From assembly GCF_024171535.1 (NCBI RefSeq), contig NZ_JALJZV010000003.1, positions 1 to 64,000 of the forward strand: a stretch of 64,000 bases of DNA, in the 5' to 3' direction. The notes beneath the pieces are model-generated. The model saw only the letters and a program-made list of their open reading frames with translations, was not told where the DNA came from and ran no database searches. Position numbers and translations under genes: made by a program. Shown one piece after another: positions 15,662 to 26,021 of the stretch. The stretch is from Flavobacterium sp. HSC-61S13. GTDB taxonomy: Bacteria; Bacteroidota; Bacteroidia; Flavobacteriales; Flavobacteriaceae. The stretch's first letter is position 1, and the number at the start of each line of letters is the position of its first letter.

Positions 15662-16889
15662 TTTTTCTATGTGTTGAATTGTTATTGGTTTGATTTTTAT
15701 TAGACTGGCTATTATTGGGTGCCGGAGCTGCAGCGTTATTAGGCGCGTTAGTCTTATTCGGTACTCTTTTTTTAGCAGGTCTCTTTTTCTTTTTAGGCTG
15801 ATCGAAACGCGTCACACTATCCTGACCCACAGCATTCTGGAAGTTTTTCTCTTCCCCTACTTCTGGTTCAATCGCATAATTCTCTAATTCTTTTGCTTTT
15901 TCACCAGCTTTGTTTAAAGCGACGATTTCCTTCACTTGTTCTACAGGCAAAACATACCAATTGGCAGAGTTACTAGCATAAGCAAACCACATCAGTCCCT
16001 TGAAAATATCGATTTTCTGACAATAGGCATCTCCTTTTACCGTGTTGATTTTCGTATCAGAATCCGGCATACCTTTTAGTGCATCCAAATAGGTATCCAA
16101 TTCATAATTCAAACAACATTTTAATTTACCACATTGACCAGCTAATTTTTGCGGGTTTAATGATAATTGTTGGTATCGAGCTGCAGAAGTATTTACACTT
16201 CTGAAATCGGTCAACCAAGTTGAACAACACAATTCTCTACCACAAGATCCTATACCGCCTAAACGAGCAGCTTCTTGTCTGAAACCCACTTGTTTCATCT
16301 CAATACGCGTACTGAATTCACGAGCAAAATCCTTGATCAGTTGTCTAAAATCTACTCGGTCATTCGCTGTATAGTAAAAGGTTGCTTTAGAACCATCTCC
16401 TTGAAATTCAATATCCGAAATTTTCATCTCCAAATTCAGCTTGATCGCCAATTCACGAGCTCTAACTTTCATCGGATCTTCCTTACTTCTAGCATCTTGC
16501 CAAATATCGATATCCTTTTGTGTCGCTTTTCTATATACTTTTAAAAGCGTGCTTTTTGCATCTACTTTTTTCTTTTTCATCTGTACCTTAACCAATTCAC
16601 CTGTTAAAGTCACTATACCAACATCATGTCCTGGTGAGGCTTCCGTTGCAATAATATCACCGATACTTAAAGTCAGTTTTTCCGTATTTCTATAAAAGTC
16701 TTTTCTACCGTTTTTGAAACGCACTTCTACCGCATCAAAAGGCTCATCGCCATTTGGATATGACATATTGGATAACCAATCAAAAACCGTTAGTTTATTA
16801 CAACTATCTGTACCACACGTTCCATTATTTTTACACCCCTTCGGTGTACCCGAACTATCTTTTCCTGTTGAACAATTTGTACAAGCCAT
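15645..16889 (-). CDS. ricT: RicT/PSP1-domain protein
   Basis: This 414-residue protein has an N-terminus with five scattered cysteines (residues 3-30), a central PSP1/RicT domain with GSCGRELCCSTWL and CGKLKCCLNYE, and a low-complexity basic tail rich in Asn, Pro and Lys. In Bacillus, RicT works with RicA and RicF as a cysteine/Fe-S complex that affects RNA processing; whether that holds here is unknown. The gene overlaps gldH by 17 bases. A -7-like box TATCTTTA lies at 16951-16958 on the minus strand, giving a leader of about 55 bases. Confidence 0.9.
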   Translation of the reverse strand: MACTNCSTGKDSSGTPKGCKNNGTCGTDSCNKLTVFDWLSNMSYPNGDEPFDAVEVRFKNGRKDFYRNTEKLTLSIGDIIATEASPGHDVGIVTLTGELVKVQMKKKKVDAKSTLLKVYRKATQKDIDIWQDARSKEDPMKVRARELAIKLNLEMKISDIEFQGDGSKATFYYTANDRVDFRQLIKDFAREFSTRIEMKQVGFRQEAARLGGIGSCGRELCCSTWLTDFRSVNTSAARYQQLSLNPQKLAGQCGKLKCCLNYELDTYLDALKGMPDSDTKINTVKGDAYCQKIDIFKGLMWFAYASNSANWYVLPVEQVKEIVALNKAGEKAKELENYAIEPEVGEEKNFQNAVGQDSVTRFDQPKKKKRPAKKRVPNKTNAPNNAAAPAPNNSQSNKNQTNNNSTHRKNAPKK

Positions 16890-17242
16890 TCTATATTTTT
16901 ATATATTTTCAACCCAAGGTTGTTATAAATCATTTTTGTTTAATCGTCTGTAAAGATAGTATTTTTTGTAGGTTACTTCATTTATTTTTGCGATAGATTA
17001 TGAATTACAACCTCCTAAAGATGAAGCCATTTACAAAAGCAGCCTTTGCCTTTTAAATCCATTCCCCACAAAGACCCTTCGACGAGAAGTGTTAAATTTC
17101 ACGTTTTCACCATCACCCTCTCTCCTTTTCAGAGCTGATTTTCACGGATAAAAAACTCCGAATACAGCAAGGGATATTTTCTTCACCCAGACCAATACTT
17201 TTCGAAAATTAACAGTAGCTTTGATTACAATTAAATTACTTT
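16890..17242. other. Divergent intergenic region, ricT and 17243 gene
   Basis: This 353-base gap between divergent genes holds the probable ricT promoter (minus strand, 16951-16958) and the 17243 gene promoter (plus strand, 17216-17223). I see no coding frame, repeat or RNA gene in the remainder. Confidence 0.6.
17216..17223 (+). promoter_or_regulatory. -7 promoter box TAGCTTTG
   Basis: This is a perfect TAnnTTTG match 19 bases before the ATG of the 17243 gene, predicting a leader of about 13 bases. No clear -33 TTTG was found at the right distance. Confidence 0.5.
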
Positions 17243-17668
17243 ATGAAAGAAGAAACCCCAATAAGCGGAAGAATATATCAGGATACTGATTTTGTGGTTA
17301 GTGACTTTTCAAATGTCCTTTTAGAAGGACTCTTGGGAATGGAAGACTTGGAAGATCGGGAACCCTTACTCGTTTTTATTAAAATCAAAGACAAAAACTG
17401 GAACCGTTTCTTTTTAGATGCCGGTACGGGATTTTGGGAGAACTGGCAGGAAACTGAAGTCGACCAATCCGAAGCGCATATCGATGAAGTGGTCTATGTG
17501 GACTACAAAGCAAAATACCAACTTGATGGAAAAGAAATCGAGTCCGTCCGTTGTCATAATTCTCAAATCATCATTACTTTCAAAGGAACGGAACAATTTA
17601 TATTAAGAGAAATCAATCCAGGTGATCACAATACCGCATCTGAGATTATCGTGATTCCACAAGTTTAA
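17243..17668 (+). CDS. Conserved-looking acidic protein of unknown function
   Basis: This 141-residue acidic, soluble protein is rich in beta strands, with no signal peptide, helix or metal motif. Notable stretches are LLVFIKIKDKNWNRFFLDAG and a TGFWENW segment. It stands alone, with a good -7 box upstream and a clear terminator downstream, so it is very probably a real monocistronic gene. I do not recognise the family and propose no function. Confidence 0.7.
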   Translation: MKEETPISGRIYQDTDFVVSDFSNVLLEGLLGMEDLEDREPLLVFIKIKDKNWNRFFLDAGTGFWENWQETEVDQSEAHIDEVVYVDYKAKYQLDGKEIESVRCHNSQIIITFKGTEQFILREINPGDHNTASEIIVIPQV

Positions 17669-17756
17669 TGATTACTACGCGATTCAGATAAATCCAATCC
17701 GTTTTTATCAAGTTATCGATCTTATTTTTCACAGAGAATATCTAAATTACATAAAT

Positions 17757-17789
17757 ACCCCATCCATAAATTCGTGATGGGGTTTTGTT
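17757..17789 (+). terminator. Terminator after the 17243 gene
   Basis: CCCCATC pairs with GATGGGG around a 10-11 base loop and is followed by TTTTGTTTGT. It lies about 90 bases after the stop codon. Confidence 0.75.
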
Positions 17790-17816
17790 TGTAGTCTCAA
17801 CTCATAATAGAAACTA

Positions 17817-17840
17817 TCGCGCAAAACCTTTTTTGCGCGA
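17817..17840. other. Perfect 10-bp hairpin TCGCGCAAAA / TTTTGCGCGA
   Basis: The two 10-base arms pair perfectly around a 4-base loop (CCTT). No T-run follows on the plus strand. It may be a second terminator or an operator upstream of the TonB-dependent receptor gene. Confidence 0.5.
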
Positions 17841-18021
17841 CACCCATTGAAACTTTGAAAAGCGATCAACCGATCCAATCAATGAGTCGAATCATCAAAA
17901 ATTTAACACAGCTACAAGCCGAAACCACATTTATAGGGAATGTTTTTATTTTCAAAAAACTATTTTTATCACTGTTAAGTCATTATAAATCAGTCACAAG
18001 TACTGTTTTAATATATAATCT

Positions 18022-20817
18022 ATGAAAAAACTATGGTGTAGTCTTTTTCTAGTTTTACCACTTATACACACTTGGCCCCAGCAGAATCAGCAACTTCAAG
18101 GTAGCATCATTGATTCACAGCAACATTACCCCTTAAAAGATGTTGGTATATCCATCGTGGGTGGTAATGAATTGGAGTATACAGATGCTGATGGGTATTT
18201 TATTTTTAACCAAGTTTCTGCAGGGACTTTTATCTTGATGGTCACTTATTCAGGATATATTACGAAACGATTCCCTATAGAACTGCCAATTGGAAAAGCT
18301 ATTGATTTAGGCGTTATTATTTTAGATAAGGACATTGCAGCGGATGTTTTGACGAACCATATCCACATGAGCGATCACGAATTCGTTGACGAGGATCATG
18401 GGCAGGAAAACAGTGCCGTATTCATACGCGCTTCGAAAGATATTTTCCAACGAGTTGCTGCAACTAACTGGGCACCTATGCGTTTTAAAAGCCGAGGCTT
18501 AGACAGCAAATACCACAAAACACTGATAAATGGCATCGTTGTTAATAAGATCATAGACGGACGCCCTTTACGCAGTAATTGGAATGGGTTGCACGAACTT
18601 ACTAGACATCAAGAATTATCGAGGGGTATATTTCCAACCAACTATACTTTCGGAGGTACTACGGGAACACAAATGATCCAGATTCGAGCGTCAGACCAAC
18701 GCAAAGGCACTCGTATAACTCATTCGATGACCAATATCACCTACCAAGGACGATTGTCCATCACACATTCATCTGGTATACTCCAAAAAGATTGGGCCTA
18801 TGCACTTTCCGCCTCTTTTAGCAGGGCTAATGAGGTATATTTTGAGGGAACCCATTCTCGTATACATTCGCTTTCCTTCGCTGTTGAAAAAAAGCTGAAC
18901 GACCGTCATGCTTTAAGTTTTAATGGAATATATGCCTCCAACACAAGAACTCTAAATAGTGCTCTAACCGATGAAATTACCGAATTGATGGGACATCAAT
19001 ACAATCCGAATTGGGGTTGGCAAGCTGGTAGACAACGCAATTCACGGCAAACAGTTGTACAAGAACCCTTTTTTATATTGTCTCACTATTGGTCAATCAG
19101 TCCAAAAACGACCTTGTCATCCACGGTGTATTTTCAATTTGGCAAAATATCGAGGAGTCGTCTGGGGTATCTAGGCGCAAACAATCCCCTTCCGACATAC
19201 TACAAAAACTTGCCGAGTTATTATGCCCATTTTCATGATATCCACGGCGAATTTCAAGGAGATAAAGAGCCTTATAAAACGCTTGCCACAACTTATAAAA
19301 ACCACTTCACAAACAACAGCCAAATCAATTGGGACGAGATATACCACAACAACCTGATGAATGGCCCTAGTCGTATTATACTCTACGCCGATCGAACGGA
19401 TGACCAATCCTACTCGTTTAATTCCAATTTAAACCATAGACTCTCACAACAATTTCAGTTCAACAGCGCTCTTAGTTACCGTCGCCTCCATTCTGATAAC
19501 TTTAGTATAGTGACCGATTTGTTAGGTGGTGATGGCTATTTAGACATCAATCCCTTTTATAAAAATGATCTATCACAAACCGATTTGCATCACCCCAATA
19601 AAACGGTTTATAAAGGAGATCGCTTGGGTTATCATTATCAACTACAAGCGGAAATTTTTGAATTGTTTAGCCAGATCCGGTTTCAACGCAAAAAACTAAC
19701 CGCTTATCTCGCTAACGAAGTATCCCAAACAAATTATCAGCGAATCGGATTTTACAAAAACGGCCTTTATCCCGAACACTCGTATGGAAAGAGTGCTGCT
19801 GTAAATTTTAGCAATTACGGTTTTAAAACTGGAACTTCCTTTCGATTCTCGCCTGCACATTTTGTGGATCTCCATCTTGCTTATATCAAAAAGGCACCAA
19901 CTCTAAAAAACAGTTTTACCAATGCACGCATCAATAACCACCCCGTTTCGAATCTCAGAAGCGAAACCATATTTAGCATTGACGCAAGTTATGTGTACCA
20001 AACCCCAAATGTACGTTTAAGAGCAAGCGCCTTTCTTTCACAAATACGCCATGCCGTAGAACAGGTTTCTTTTTACTCCCAAGATCTAGAATTAGCTTAT
20101 GAAGAAGAAGGTACTATAAACGTTCTAAACAACGCTTATGTCACTCAAATTCTCCAAGGAATCAACAAGCGAAGTCTCGGATTTGAAATGGGTTTTGACT
20201 ATCAAATATCCCGAAAGATTAGCGGTATTGTCGCAGCGGCAGTCGCACAAACATTTTACACCAACCATCCCCATATCGAATTACATATTGATCAGCTCCA
20301 AACCGGTTTAAATTACGGAACCAGCTATTTGAAAAATTACAGACTCGCTGCAGGTCCGCAAACGGCTTTTTCACTGGGTTTAGACTATCGCAATCACAAG
20401 CAATGGTCAGCGGGAGTCAACGTCAACTATTTTGATCACAATCACGTACAAATTGCGCCCATGCGACGAACAGATCAGTTTGTCATCGATCCTATGAGCC
20501 CAAACCAGTCCCCCTATCAAAACATCAGTGAAGCGGATCTAAAAGAAAATTTAAAACAAGAAAGGCTAAACAGTTTGGTACTAGTCAACATAAAACTAGC
20601 CAAATCATGGAAAGTCGACCGCAAAACCTTCGGATTCTTTAGCAGCATTCACAATGTTTTGGATCGGATTACTAAGGTAGCAGGTCAGGAACAAAACCGA
20701 ACCGCCAACTATAAACAACAATCATCCGGTCGCAAAAACAGCCCACATCCGTTTGCCAACCAATATATTTATGGCTTTGGGCGTCAATACTTACTTAACA
20801 TCTACTACCAATTTTAA
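18022..20817 (+). CDS. TonB-dependent outer-membrane receptor with carboxypeptidase-like N-domain
   Basis: This 931-residue protein has a signal peptide (about 20 residues), a carboxypeptidase-regulatory-like beta-sandwich at about residues 27-110 (LQGSIIDSQQHYPLKDVGIS), a plug domain (KTLINGIVVNKIIDGR, RHQELSRGIFP) and a long beta-barrel ending in YLLNIYYQF, with an aromatic last residue as in outer-membrane barrels. Such receptors import large nutrients using TonB energy. The DUF5689 lipoprotein gene begins 14 bases after the stop, so the two form an operon, and the lipoprotein is probably the surface-exposed partner. The substrate is unknown; no SusD-type partner or glycan enzyme is nearby. 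Confidence 0.9.
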   Translation: MKKLWCSLFLVLPLIHTWPQQNQQLQGSIIDSQQHYPLKDVGISIVGGNELEYTDADGYFIFNQVSAGTFILMVTYSGYITKRFPIELPIGKAIDLGVIILDKDIAADVLTNHIHMSDHEFVDEDHGQENSAVFIRASKDIFQRVAATNWAPMRFKSRGLDSKYHKTLINGIVVNKIIDGRPLRSNWNGLHELTRHQELSRGIFPTNYTFGGTTGTQMIQIRASDQRKGTRITHSMTNITYQGRLSITHSSGILQKDWAYALSASFSRANEVYFEGTHSRIHSLSFAVEKKLNDRHALSFNGIYASNTRTLNSALTDEITELMGHQYNPNWGWQAGRQRNSRQTVVQEPFFILSHYWSISPKTTLSSTVYFQFGKISRSRLGYLGANNPLPTYYKNLPSYYAHFHDIHGEFQGDKEPYKTLATTYKNHFTNNSQINWDEIYHNNLMNGPSRIILYADRTDDQSYSFNSNLNHRLSQQFQFNSALSYRRLHSDNFSIVTDLLGGDGYLDINPFYKNDLSQTDLHHPNKTVYKGDRLGYHYQLQAEIFELFSQIRFQRKKLTAYLANEVSQTNYQRIGFYKNGLYPEHSYGKSAAVNFSNYGFKTGTSFRFSPAHFVDLHLAYIKKAPTLKNSFTNARINNHPVSNLRSETIFSIDASYVYQTPNVRLRASAFLSQIRHAVEQVSFYSQDLELAYEEEGTINVLNNAYVTQILQGINKRSLGFEMGFDYQISRKISGIVAAAVAQTFYTNHPHIELHIDQLQTGLNYGTSYLKNYRLAAGPQTAFSLGLDYRNHKQWSAGVNVNYFDHNHVQIAPMRRTDQFVIDPMSPNQSPYQNISEADLKENLKQERLNSLVLVNIKLAKSWKVDRKTFGFFSSIHNVLDRITKVAGQEQNRTANYKQQSSGRKNSPHPFANQYIYGFGRQYLLNIYYQF

Positions 20818-20831
20818 ATCCCTTACAACTT

Positions 20832-22226
20832 ATGAAATTCACTATAAAAATTTTAGTTCATCACGTTTTTCTGTTGACTTATACTCTTTCGGCCTGTGTT
20901 AAAAGTGATGATTTTTCAATACCAAAAATAGATTGTACAGAACCACACATTCAACAGACCCAAACCGTTGCGCATATCAATGCACTAGCTACTGATCGAC
21001 CAAGCAGATATATACTTCCAGATATTATTTCTGCCTATGTCGTCTCAACCGATCACGAAAAGCAATTTTATCAAGCTATACATTTGGTCACGCAAACCGA
21101 TTCCCTAGCTATAAAAGTATTAGCTGAACCCTTAGGATTGGGACATTACACCCAATACGGCATTGGAAAAAAAGTATACCTAAACCTAGAAGGCCTTTAC
21201 CTACAAAAGCGCAACGGTTTACTGCAAATTGGTAGCCTAATACAAGAAAATCTCGCAAGCATCCCTAAAGCCTCCGTCAAAAACACCCTCATCGCCACTT
21301 GTCAAGCGTCAACAGAAGAAGACTTTGTAACGCACACTTCCATAGAAGAAATTCTAAGATCCGATAGCTATATCGGTCAGTTGATTGAATTGTCAGTCGC
21401 ACAATTCACCGATCAGTGCATTGGAAAACCCTACAATGAAGATACATCAAGCTATACCGACAGACAAATCATAGATTCAACGGGTAAAACACTTTTGGTA
21501 AGAACCCATAGACAGGCTGTTTTCTCTACAAACCTCATTCCATCCAACAGCGGTACAATCAAAGGAATTATATCGAAGACAGGAACTACCTTCTATTTGA
21601 TCCCGCGACAGGAAAGTGATATACAATTAAATAATTCACGATTTACGATTGAAAAGAACTCGGAACCTGTAGCAGAGACACAAGGAAACTTAGTTTTTCC
21701 AGGTGCAGATTTTGAAGACTGGGATACTTTTCTAGCACAACTGAATTCTTACGGACTGCACGAATATGCCTCCCACAGTATCGGAACAGGCCTAGAAAAT
21801 TCAAATGCGCTCAGCATCATCGGCATTACCCGCAAGAATGACTATCTATTTACCGCAGAAAACGTGCAACGAATTCCCGACGGAACTACTAAGTTGAGTT
21901 TTCACCTCAAAGGTACTTCTAGCGCAAAGTCCTTATCGATCAACCTATACAAAGCAAACGGCTATCACTATGAAGTCTTTAATCTCGGAACTGTATCTCG
22001 TGACAAAACCATTAAAAAAGCGCTAAAAAGCACCACAAAACCCGAAAACGGACAGGCGGATTACAGTGGAACAATTGACACTAAAGGTCAATGGGTAAAA
22101 ATCACCTTGGACTTAAGGGATGTTAGGTATAATCAAACGGGAAAAGAGAATTTTTTCAGTATAAAAATCGGTTCAAACTCCGACTACAACCTATTAATTG
22201 ATGACATCGTATTCGAACAGAAGTAA
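20832..22226 (+). CDS. DUF5689-type surface lipoprotein, partner of the TonB receptor
   Basis: This 464-residue protein has a lipoprotein signal with cysteine at residue 21 or 22 (LSACVKSDD). It contains a DUF5689 OB-like region at about residues 40-260 (IQTNxxLIP-type ending SGTIKGIISKTGTTFYLIPR) and a C-terminal jelly-roll resembling choice-of-anchor domains (FPGADFEDWDTFLAQLNSYG to NLLIDDIVFEQ). In this phylum such proteins often follow TonB-dependent receptors and are thought to act at the cell surface. It sits 14 bases after the receptor and ends before a strong terminator. Confidence 0.85.
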   Translation: MKFTIKILVHHVFLLTYTLSACVKSDDFSIPKIDCTEPHIQQTQTVAHINALATDRPSRYILPDIISAYVVSTDHEKQFYQAIHLVTQTDSLAIKVLAEPLGLGHYTQYGIGKKVYLNLEGLYLQKRNGLLQIGSLIQENLASIPKASVKNTLIATCQASTEEDFVTHTSIEEILRSDSYIGQLIELSVAQFTDQCIGKPYNEDTSSYTDRQIIDSTGKTLLVRTHRQAVFSTNLIPSNSGTIKGIISKTGTTFYLIPRQESDIQLNNSRFTIEKNSEPVAETQGNLVFPGADFEDWDTFLAQLNSYGLHEYASHSIGTGLENSNALSIIGITRKNDYLFTAENVQRIPDGTTKLSFHLKGTSSAKSLSINLYKANGYHYEVFNLGTVSRDKTIKKALKSTTKPENGQADYSGTIDTKGQWVKITLDLRDVRYNQTGKENFFSIKIGSNSDYNLLIDDIVFEQK

Positions 22227-22305
22227 ACTTATCGTACTGATAAATAAAAAAGGAAACCCTATTAAAAAACTCAATACAACGGCACTAACGACAAAGTTTA
22301 CACCA

Positions 22306-22336
22306 AAAAAAAAAACCTTCATTGCTGAAGGTTTTT
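22306..22336. terminator. Bidirectional terminator between DUF5689 gene and atpG
   Basis: AAAAACCTTC and GAAGGTTTTT pair around ATTGCT, with an A-run on one side and a T-run on the other. It ends the plus-strand receptor operon and the minus-strand ATP synthase operon. Confidence 0.9.
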
Positions 22337-22361
22337 TATATAGGATATCTGAAAATAGAAA

Positions 22362-23222
22362 TTATTTCAAAGCTTCTGCTCCACCAACAATTTCCAAAAT
22401 TTCATTGGTAATCGATGCTTGACGTGCTTTGTTATAAGTCAATTTCAATTGATCTCTTAATTCTTGTGCGTTATCTGTTGCTTTATGCATAGCAGTCATA
22501 CGCGCTCCATGTTCCGATGCGAAAGAATCCAAAACCGATTTAAACAATTGTGTTTTTAATGAAGTTGGAATCAAACTTTCAAGAATTTCTTCTTTTGACG
22601 GTTCGTAGATATAATCTGAAGTTGTATTTGAAGTAGATACTTCTGGCAACAACAACGGTAAAAATTGTTCGGTAATCACAATTTGTGTTGCCGCATTTTT
22701 AAACTGATTGTACACCAATTGAATGGTATCATATTGTTCTTTTGCAAAAACGTCCATCAAGTGTTCTGCTATAACAGCAGTAGCATCAAAAGACAAATGA
22801 TCAAATAGATCACTATCGTTTTCGATAACTTGAATATTTTTATGCAAAGCATCATAACCTTTTTTTCCAATAGTCAACAAGTCTACTGTTTTACCTTGAT
22901 AAACCGAAGTTTTCAAAAGGTTAACTTGTTTGATTACGTTGGCGTTGAAACCCCCACATAATCCTCTGTTAGAAGTAATGGCAACAATTAAAACCTTGTT
23001 TACCTCTCTTGTTTGAGAAAAAACACCTGAATGATCACCCTCTAAAGTTGCACTAATATTCTGGATTAATTCCGTAAGCTTTTCAGCATAGGGACGCATC
23101 GCAGTAATAGAATCTTGCGCCTTTTTTAATTTAGCTGCAGAAACCATTTTCATCGCAGAAGTGATCTGCATCGTTGATGAAATGGAGGTAATTCTATTAC
23201 GAATTTCTTTAAGATTTGCCAT
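22362..23222 (-). CDS. atpG: ATP synthase F1 gamma subunit
   Basis: This 286-residue protein is the central rotor shaft of F1. It has the family start ANLKEIRNRITSISSTMQIT and SAMKMVSAAKLKKAQ and the C-terminal helix MTAMHKATDNAQELRDQLKL. I chose the ATG at 23222, which begins the conserved N-terminus; an upstream in-frame ATG would add 11 unrelated residues. It is the last gene of the atpBEFHAG operon and is followed by a terminator. The beta and epsilon subunit genes are not in the window, consistent with the split arrangement in this phylum. Confidence 0.95.
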   Translation of the reverse strand: MANLKEIRNRITSISSTMQITSAMKMVSAAKLKKAQDSITAMRPYAEKLTELIQNISATLEGDHSGVFSQTREVNKVLIVAITSNRGLCGGFNANVIKQVNLLKTSVYQGKTVDLLTIGKKGYDALHKNIQVIENDSDLFDHLSFDATAVIAEHLMDVFAKEQYDTIQLVYNQFKNAATQIVITEQFLPLLLPEVSTSNTTSDYIYEPSKEEILESLIPTSLKTQLFKSVLDSFASEHGARMTAMHKATDNAQELRDQLKLTYNKARQASITNEILEIVGGAEALK

Positions 23223-23288
23223 TTTTAAATAGTGTAAGTAATTAGAGAAAAGCAATTGAAGATCAATTGCTTTTCTACAACCTAATTA

Positions 23289-24863
23289 TTAATATTTAGA
23301 AGATACTTCTTTAGCTACTTGCTCTAGAGCTGCTGTAACTTCGTCAGTTAATTTACCTGCTTTTAAAGCATTTAAAACCTCTTTGTGTTTTAAGTTCAAG
23401 ATTTCTAGATAATCTTTCTCAAATTCTTTTACTTTATTTACAGGAACTTTTCTCAATAAGTTTTTAGAACCAGCATAGATAATAGCTACTTGGTCTTCTA
23501 CTTTGTAAGGATCGTTTACTGCTTGTTTTAAGATTTCAACGTTTCTTCTACCTTTTTCAATTACGTTTAAAGTAGCCGAATCCAAATCAGAACCAAACTT
23601 AGCGAAAGCTTCTAATTCACGGAATTGCGCTTGATCTAATTTTAAAGTACCAGAAACTTTTTTCATGGATTTAATCTGAGCGTTACCACCAACACGAGAT
23701 ACCGAAATACCTACGTTGATCGCTGGACGTACACCAGAGTTAAACAAATCGGATTCTAAGAATATCTGACCATCAGTAATCGAAATTACGTTAGTTGGGA
23801 TATAAGCAGAAACGTCACCAGCTTGAGTTTCGATAATTGGAAGTGCTGTTAATGAACCACCACCTTTCACCAAATGTTTGATCGAATCTGGTAAGTCATT
23901 CATATCTTTTGCAATCGTATCATCAGCGATAACTTTAGCAGCACGCTCTAATAATCTAGAGTGAAGATAGAAAACGTCACCAGGATACGCCTCACGTCCT
24001 GGTGGACGACGAAGGATCAAAGACATCTCACGGTATGCAACAGCTTGTTTAGACAAATCATCATAAATGATCAATGCTGGACGACCAGTATCACGGAAGT
24101 ACTCCCCGATAGCAGCCCCTGCCATTGGAGCATAAACTTGCATTGGAGCTGGATCAGAAGCATTAGCCGCAACGATAATCGTATACGCCATAGCACCTTT
24201 ATCTTCCAATGTTTTTGCAATACCTGCTACAGTAGAAGCTTTTTGCCCTATTGCAACATATATACAGAATACCGGTTGCCCAGCATCATAAAATTCTTTT
24301 TGATTTAAAATAGTATCGATACAAACAGTTGTTTTACCTGTTTGACGGTCACCAATTACCAACTCACGTTGACCACGTCCTACTGGAATCATGGCATCGA
24401 TAGACTTAATACCTGTTTGTAAAGGTTCTGTTACTGGTTGACGGTAGATAACCCCTGGTGCTTTACGCTCCAATGGCATTTCATACAATTCGCCACCGAT
24501 TGGACCTTTACCGTCGATTGGAATACCTAAAGTATCAACAACACGACCTACCATTTGCTCACCTACTTTAAGGGAAGCGATACGGCGTGTTCTCTTAACG
24601 ATAGAACCCTCTTTTACTCCTGTTGAAGGACCTAACAATACAACACCAACATTATCTTCTTCAAGATTAAGTACCATTGCTTCTAATCCATTTTCAAATT
24701 GAACTAGTTCTCCATACTCAGCGTGAGATAAGCCGTATACACGTGCTACTCCATCTCCTACTGCAAGAACGGTTCCTATCTCTTCTAAAGAAGCGTCAGA
24801 TTCAAAACCAGATAACTGTTTTTTTAATATTGCTGAAATTTCAGCAGGTTTAATTTCTGCCAT
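23289..24863 (-). CDS. atpA: ATP synthase F1 alpha subunit
   Basis: This 524-residue protein carries the P-loop [10 protein letters not shown], the [20 protein letters not shown] segment and the arginine-bearing [18 protein letters not shown]. It forms the non-catalytic nucleotide sites of the F1 hexamer and contributes the arginine finger. Length and motifs are typical and nothing is missing. It lies 66 bases upstream of atpG and 39 bases downstream of atpH. Confidence 0.97.
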   Translation of the reverse strand: MAEIKPAEISAILKKQLSGFESDASLEEIGTVLAVGDGVARVYGLSHAEYGELVQFENGLEAMVLNLEEDNVGVVLLGPSTGVKEGSIVKRTRRIASLKVGEQMVGRVVDTLGIPIDGKGPIGGELYEMPLERKAPGVIYRQPVTEPLQTGIKSIDAMIPVGRGQRELVIGDRQTGKTTVCIDTILNQKEFYDAGQPVFCIYVAIGQKASTVAGIAKTLEDKGAMAYTIIVAANASDPAPMQVYAPMAGAAIGEYFRDTGRPALIIYDDLSKQAVAYREMSLILRRPPGREAYPGDVFYLHSRLLERAAKVIADDTIAKDMNDLPDSIKHLVKGGGSLTALPIIETQAGDVSAYIPTNVISITDGQIFLESDLFNSGVRPAINVGISVSRVGGNAQIKSMKKVSGTLKLDQAQFRELEAFAKFGSDLDSATLNVIEKGRRNVEILKQAVNDPYKVEDQVAIIYAGSKNLLRKVPVNKVKEFEKDYLEILNLKHKEVLNALKAGKLTDEVTAALEQVAKEVSSKY

Positions 24864-24902
24864 TTTGATTTATGGTTTATACACGTAATACGTGCGGTGA
24901 TT

Positions 24903-25436
24903 TTAATTAGTTAATTGTCGTTTTAAATCTTGCAATTTATTTGCCAAAGAAGCATTGAATTGTTGGTCACCAATTCGAAGGATAAATCCTCCTAATATAC
25001 TTGGGTCTACAATATTTTCAATAGTCACCTTTTTATTGGAAATCTGTTTGATTTTCGCTAAAACTTTGGTTTCCATTTCTTCGTCCATTGCAATTGCCGT
25101 AGTTACCTTTGCTTTTTGTATTCCCAATTCCAGGTCATACAACTCTTGAAATTTAGAAGCAATCGCCTCTAAGATATCAAAACGTTTGTTGTGCATTAGC
25201 AATTTAAACAATTCAATCGTTTGTGCAGATGTAGCTGCAAATATTTCGGATAAAGCATCTAACTTTACATTTCCTTTGATGATAGGATTTGAAAGAAAAC
25301 TCTTTAAATCTTCACTTTGAGAAATCGAATCCGAAATAAGAATCATATCCTTATTTATCGTTTCCAAAGTTCCCTTTTCCAAGGAAATCTCCAGCATCGC
25401 TTTAGCATATCTTGCAGCAGCTCTAGTTCCAATCAT
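24903..25436 (-). CDS. atpH: ATP synthase F1 delta subunit
   Basis: This 177-residue protein matches the delta/OSCP family: N-terminal RAAARYAKAMLEISLEKG and the C-terminal signature DPSILGGFILRIGDQQFNAS. It joins F1 to the peripheral stalk. The gene begins 9 bases after atpF. Confidence 0.94.
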   Translation of the reverse strand: MIGTRAAARYAKAMLEISLEKGTLETINKDMILISDSISQSEDLKSFLSNPIIKGNVKLDALSEIFAATSAQTIELFKLLMHNKRFDILEAIASKFQELYDLELGIQKAKVTTAIAMDEEMETKVLAKIKQISNKKVTIENIVDPSILGGFILRIGDQQFNASLANKLQDLKRQLTN

Positions 25437-25445
25437 AAGGATGAA

Positions 25446-25937
25446 TTAATTTAGTTTTACTTCGTCTAACATTTTCTCCACCAATTTAACTTGGGCTTCT
25501 TTGTTAGATAATTGATCTTTCAATAACTTCTCAGCGATTTCAATAGAAAGGCTAGATACGTGATTTTTCAATTCACTCATCGCAGCATTTTTCTCACTTT
25601 CGATTGTAGCTTTAGCTTGAGCAATTATTTTATCTCCTTGCTTTTGTGCCTCTTCTTTCGCTTCAGCAAGCATCGTTTCTTTAATATCACGAGCATCTTT
25701 AATCATCGCATCGCGTTCGATACGCGCTTCTTGTAAGATGCGTTCATTATCTGCTTTAAGATTTTGCATCTCATTACGGGCTGCTTCAGCAGAAGCCAAT
25801 GCCGTGTTAATCGAATCTTCTCTACCTTTTACGGCGCCTAAAATAGGTTTCCAAGCAAATTTCTTTAGCAAGAAAAAGAAAACAATAAAAATAGCTGTTG
25901 TCCAAAAAATTAAACTCTCAGGTGCTATAAAATTCAT
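25446..25937 (-). CDS. atpF: ATP synthase F0 b subunit
   Basis: This 163-residue protein has one N-terminal membrane helix (about residues 8-24, SLIFWTTAIFIVFFFLLKKF) followed by a long charged coiled coil, which forms the peripheral stalk. It keeps the family's WKPIL segment just after the helix. It lies between atpE and atpH in the normal order. Confidence 0.94.
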   Translation of the reverse strand: MNFIAPESLIFWTTAIFIVFFFLLKKFAWKPILGAVKGREDSINTALASAEAARNEMQNLKADNERILQEARIERDAMIKDARDIKETMLAEAKEEAQKQGDKIIAQAKATIESEKNAAMSELKNHVSSLSIEIAEKLLKDQLSNKEAQVKLVEKMLDEVKLN

Positions 25938-26021
25938 AGTATATTAGCTTTAATTTGTTTTTTTAATGTAAAAATAGCATCCTAAAACCAACCGTTTCAG
26001 GATGCATTTTTTTTTCAAAAA

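Larger units (their letters stand above)
17669..18021. other. Intergenic region with two hairpins before the TonB receptor gene
   Basis: This 353-base gap contains the terminator of the 17243 gene (17757-17789) and a second perfect 10-bp hairpin (17817-17840) with a TTTT-containing loop edge. The remaining 180 bases before the receptor start are AT-rich; I found neither an ORF nor a clear -7 box there. Confidence 0.6.
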
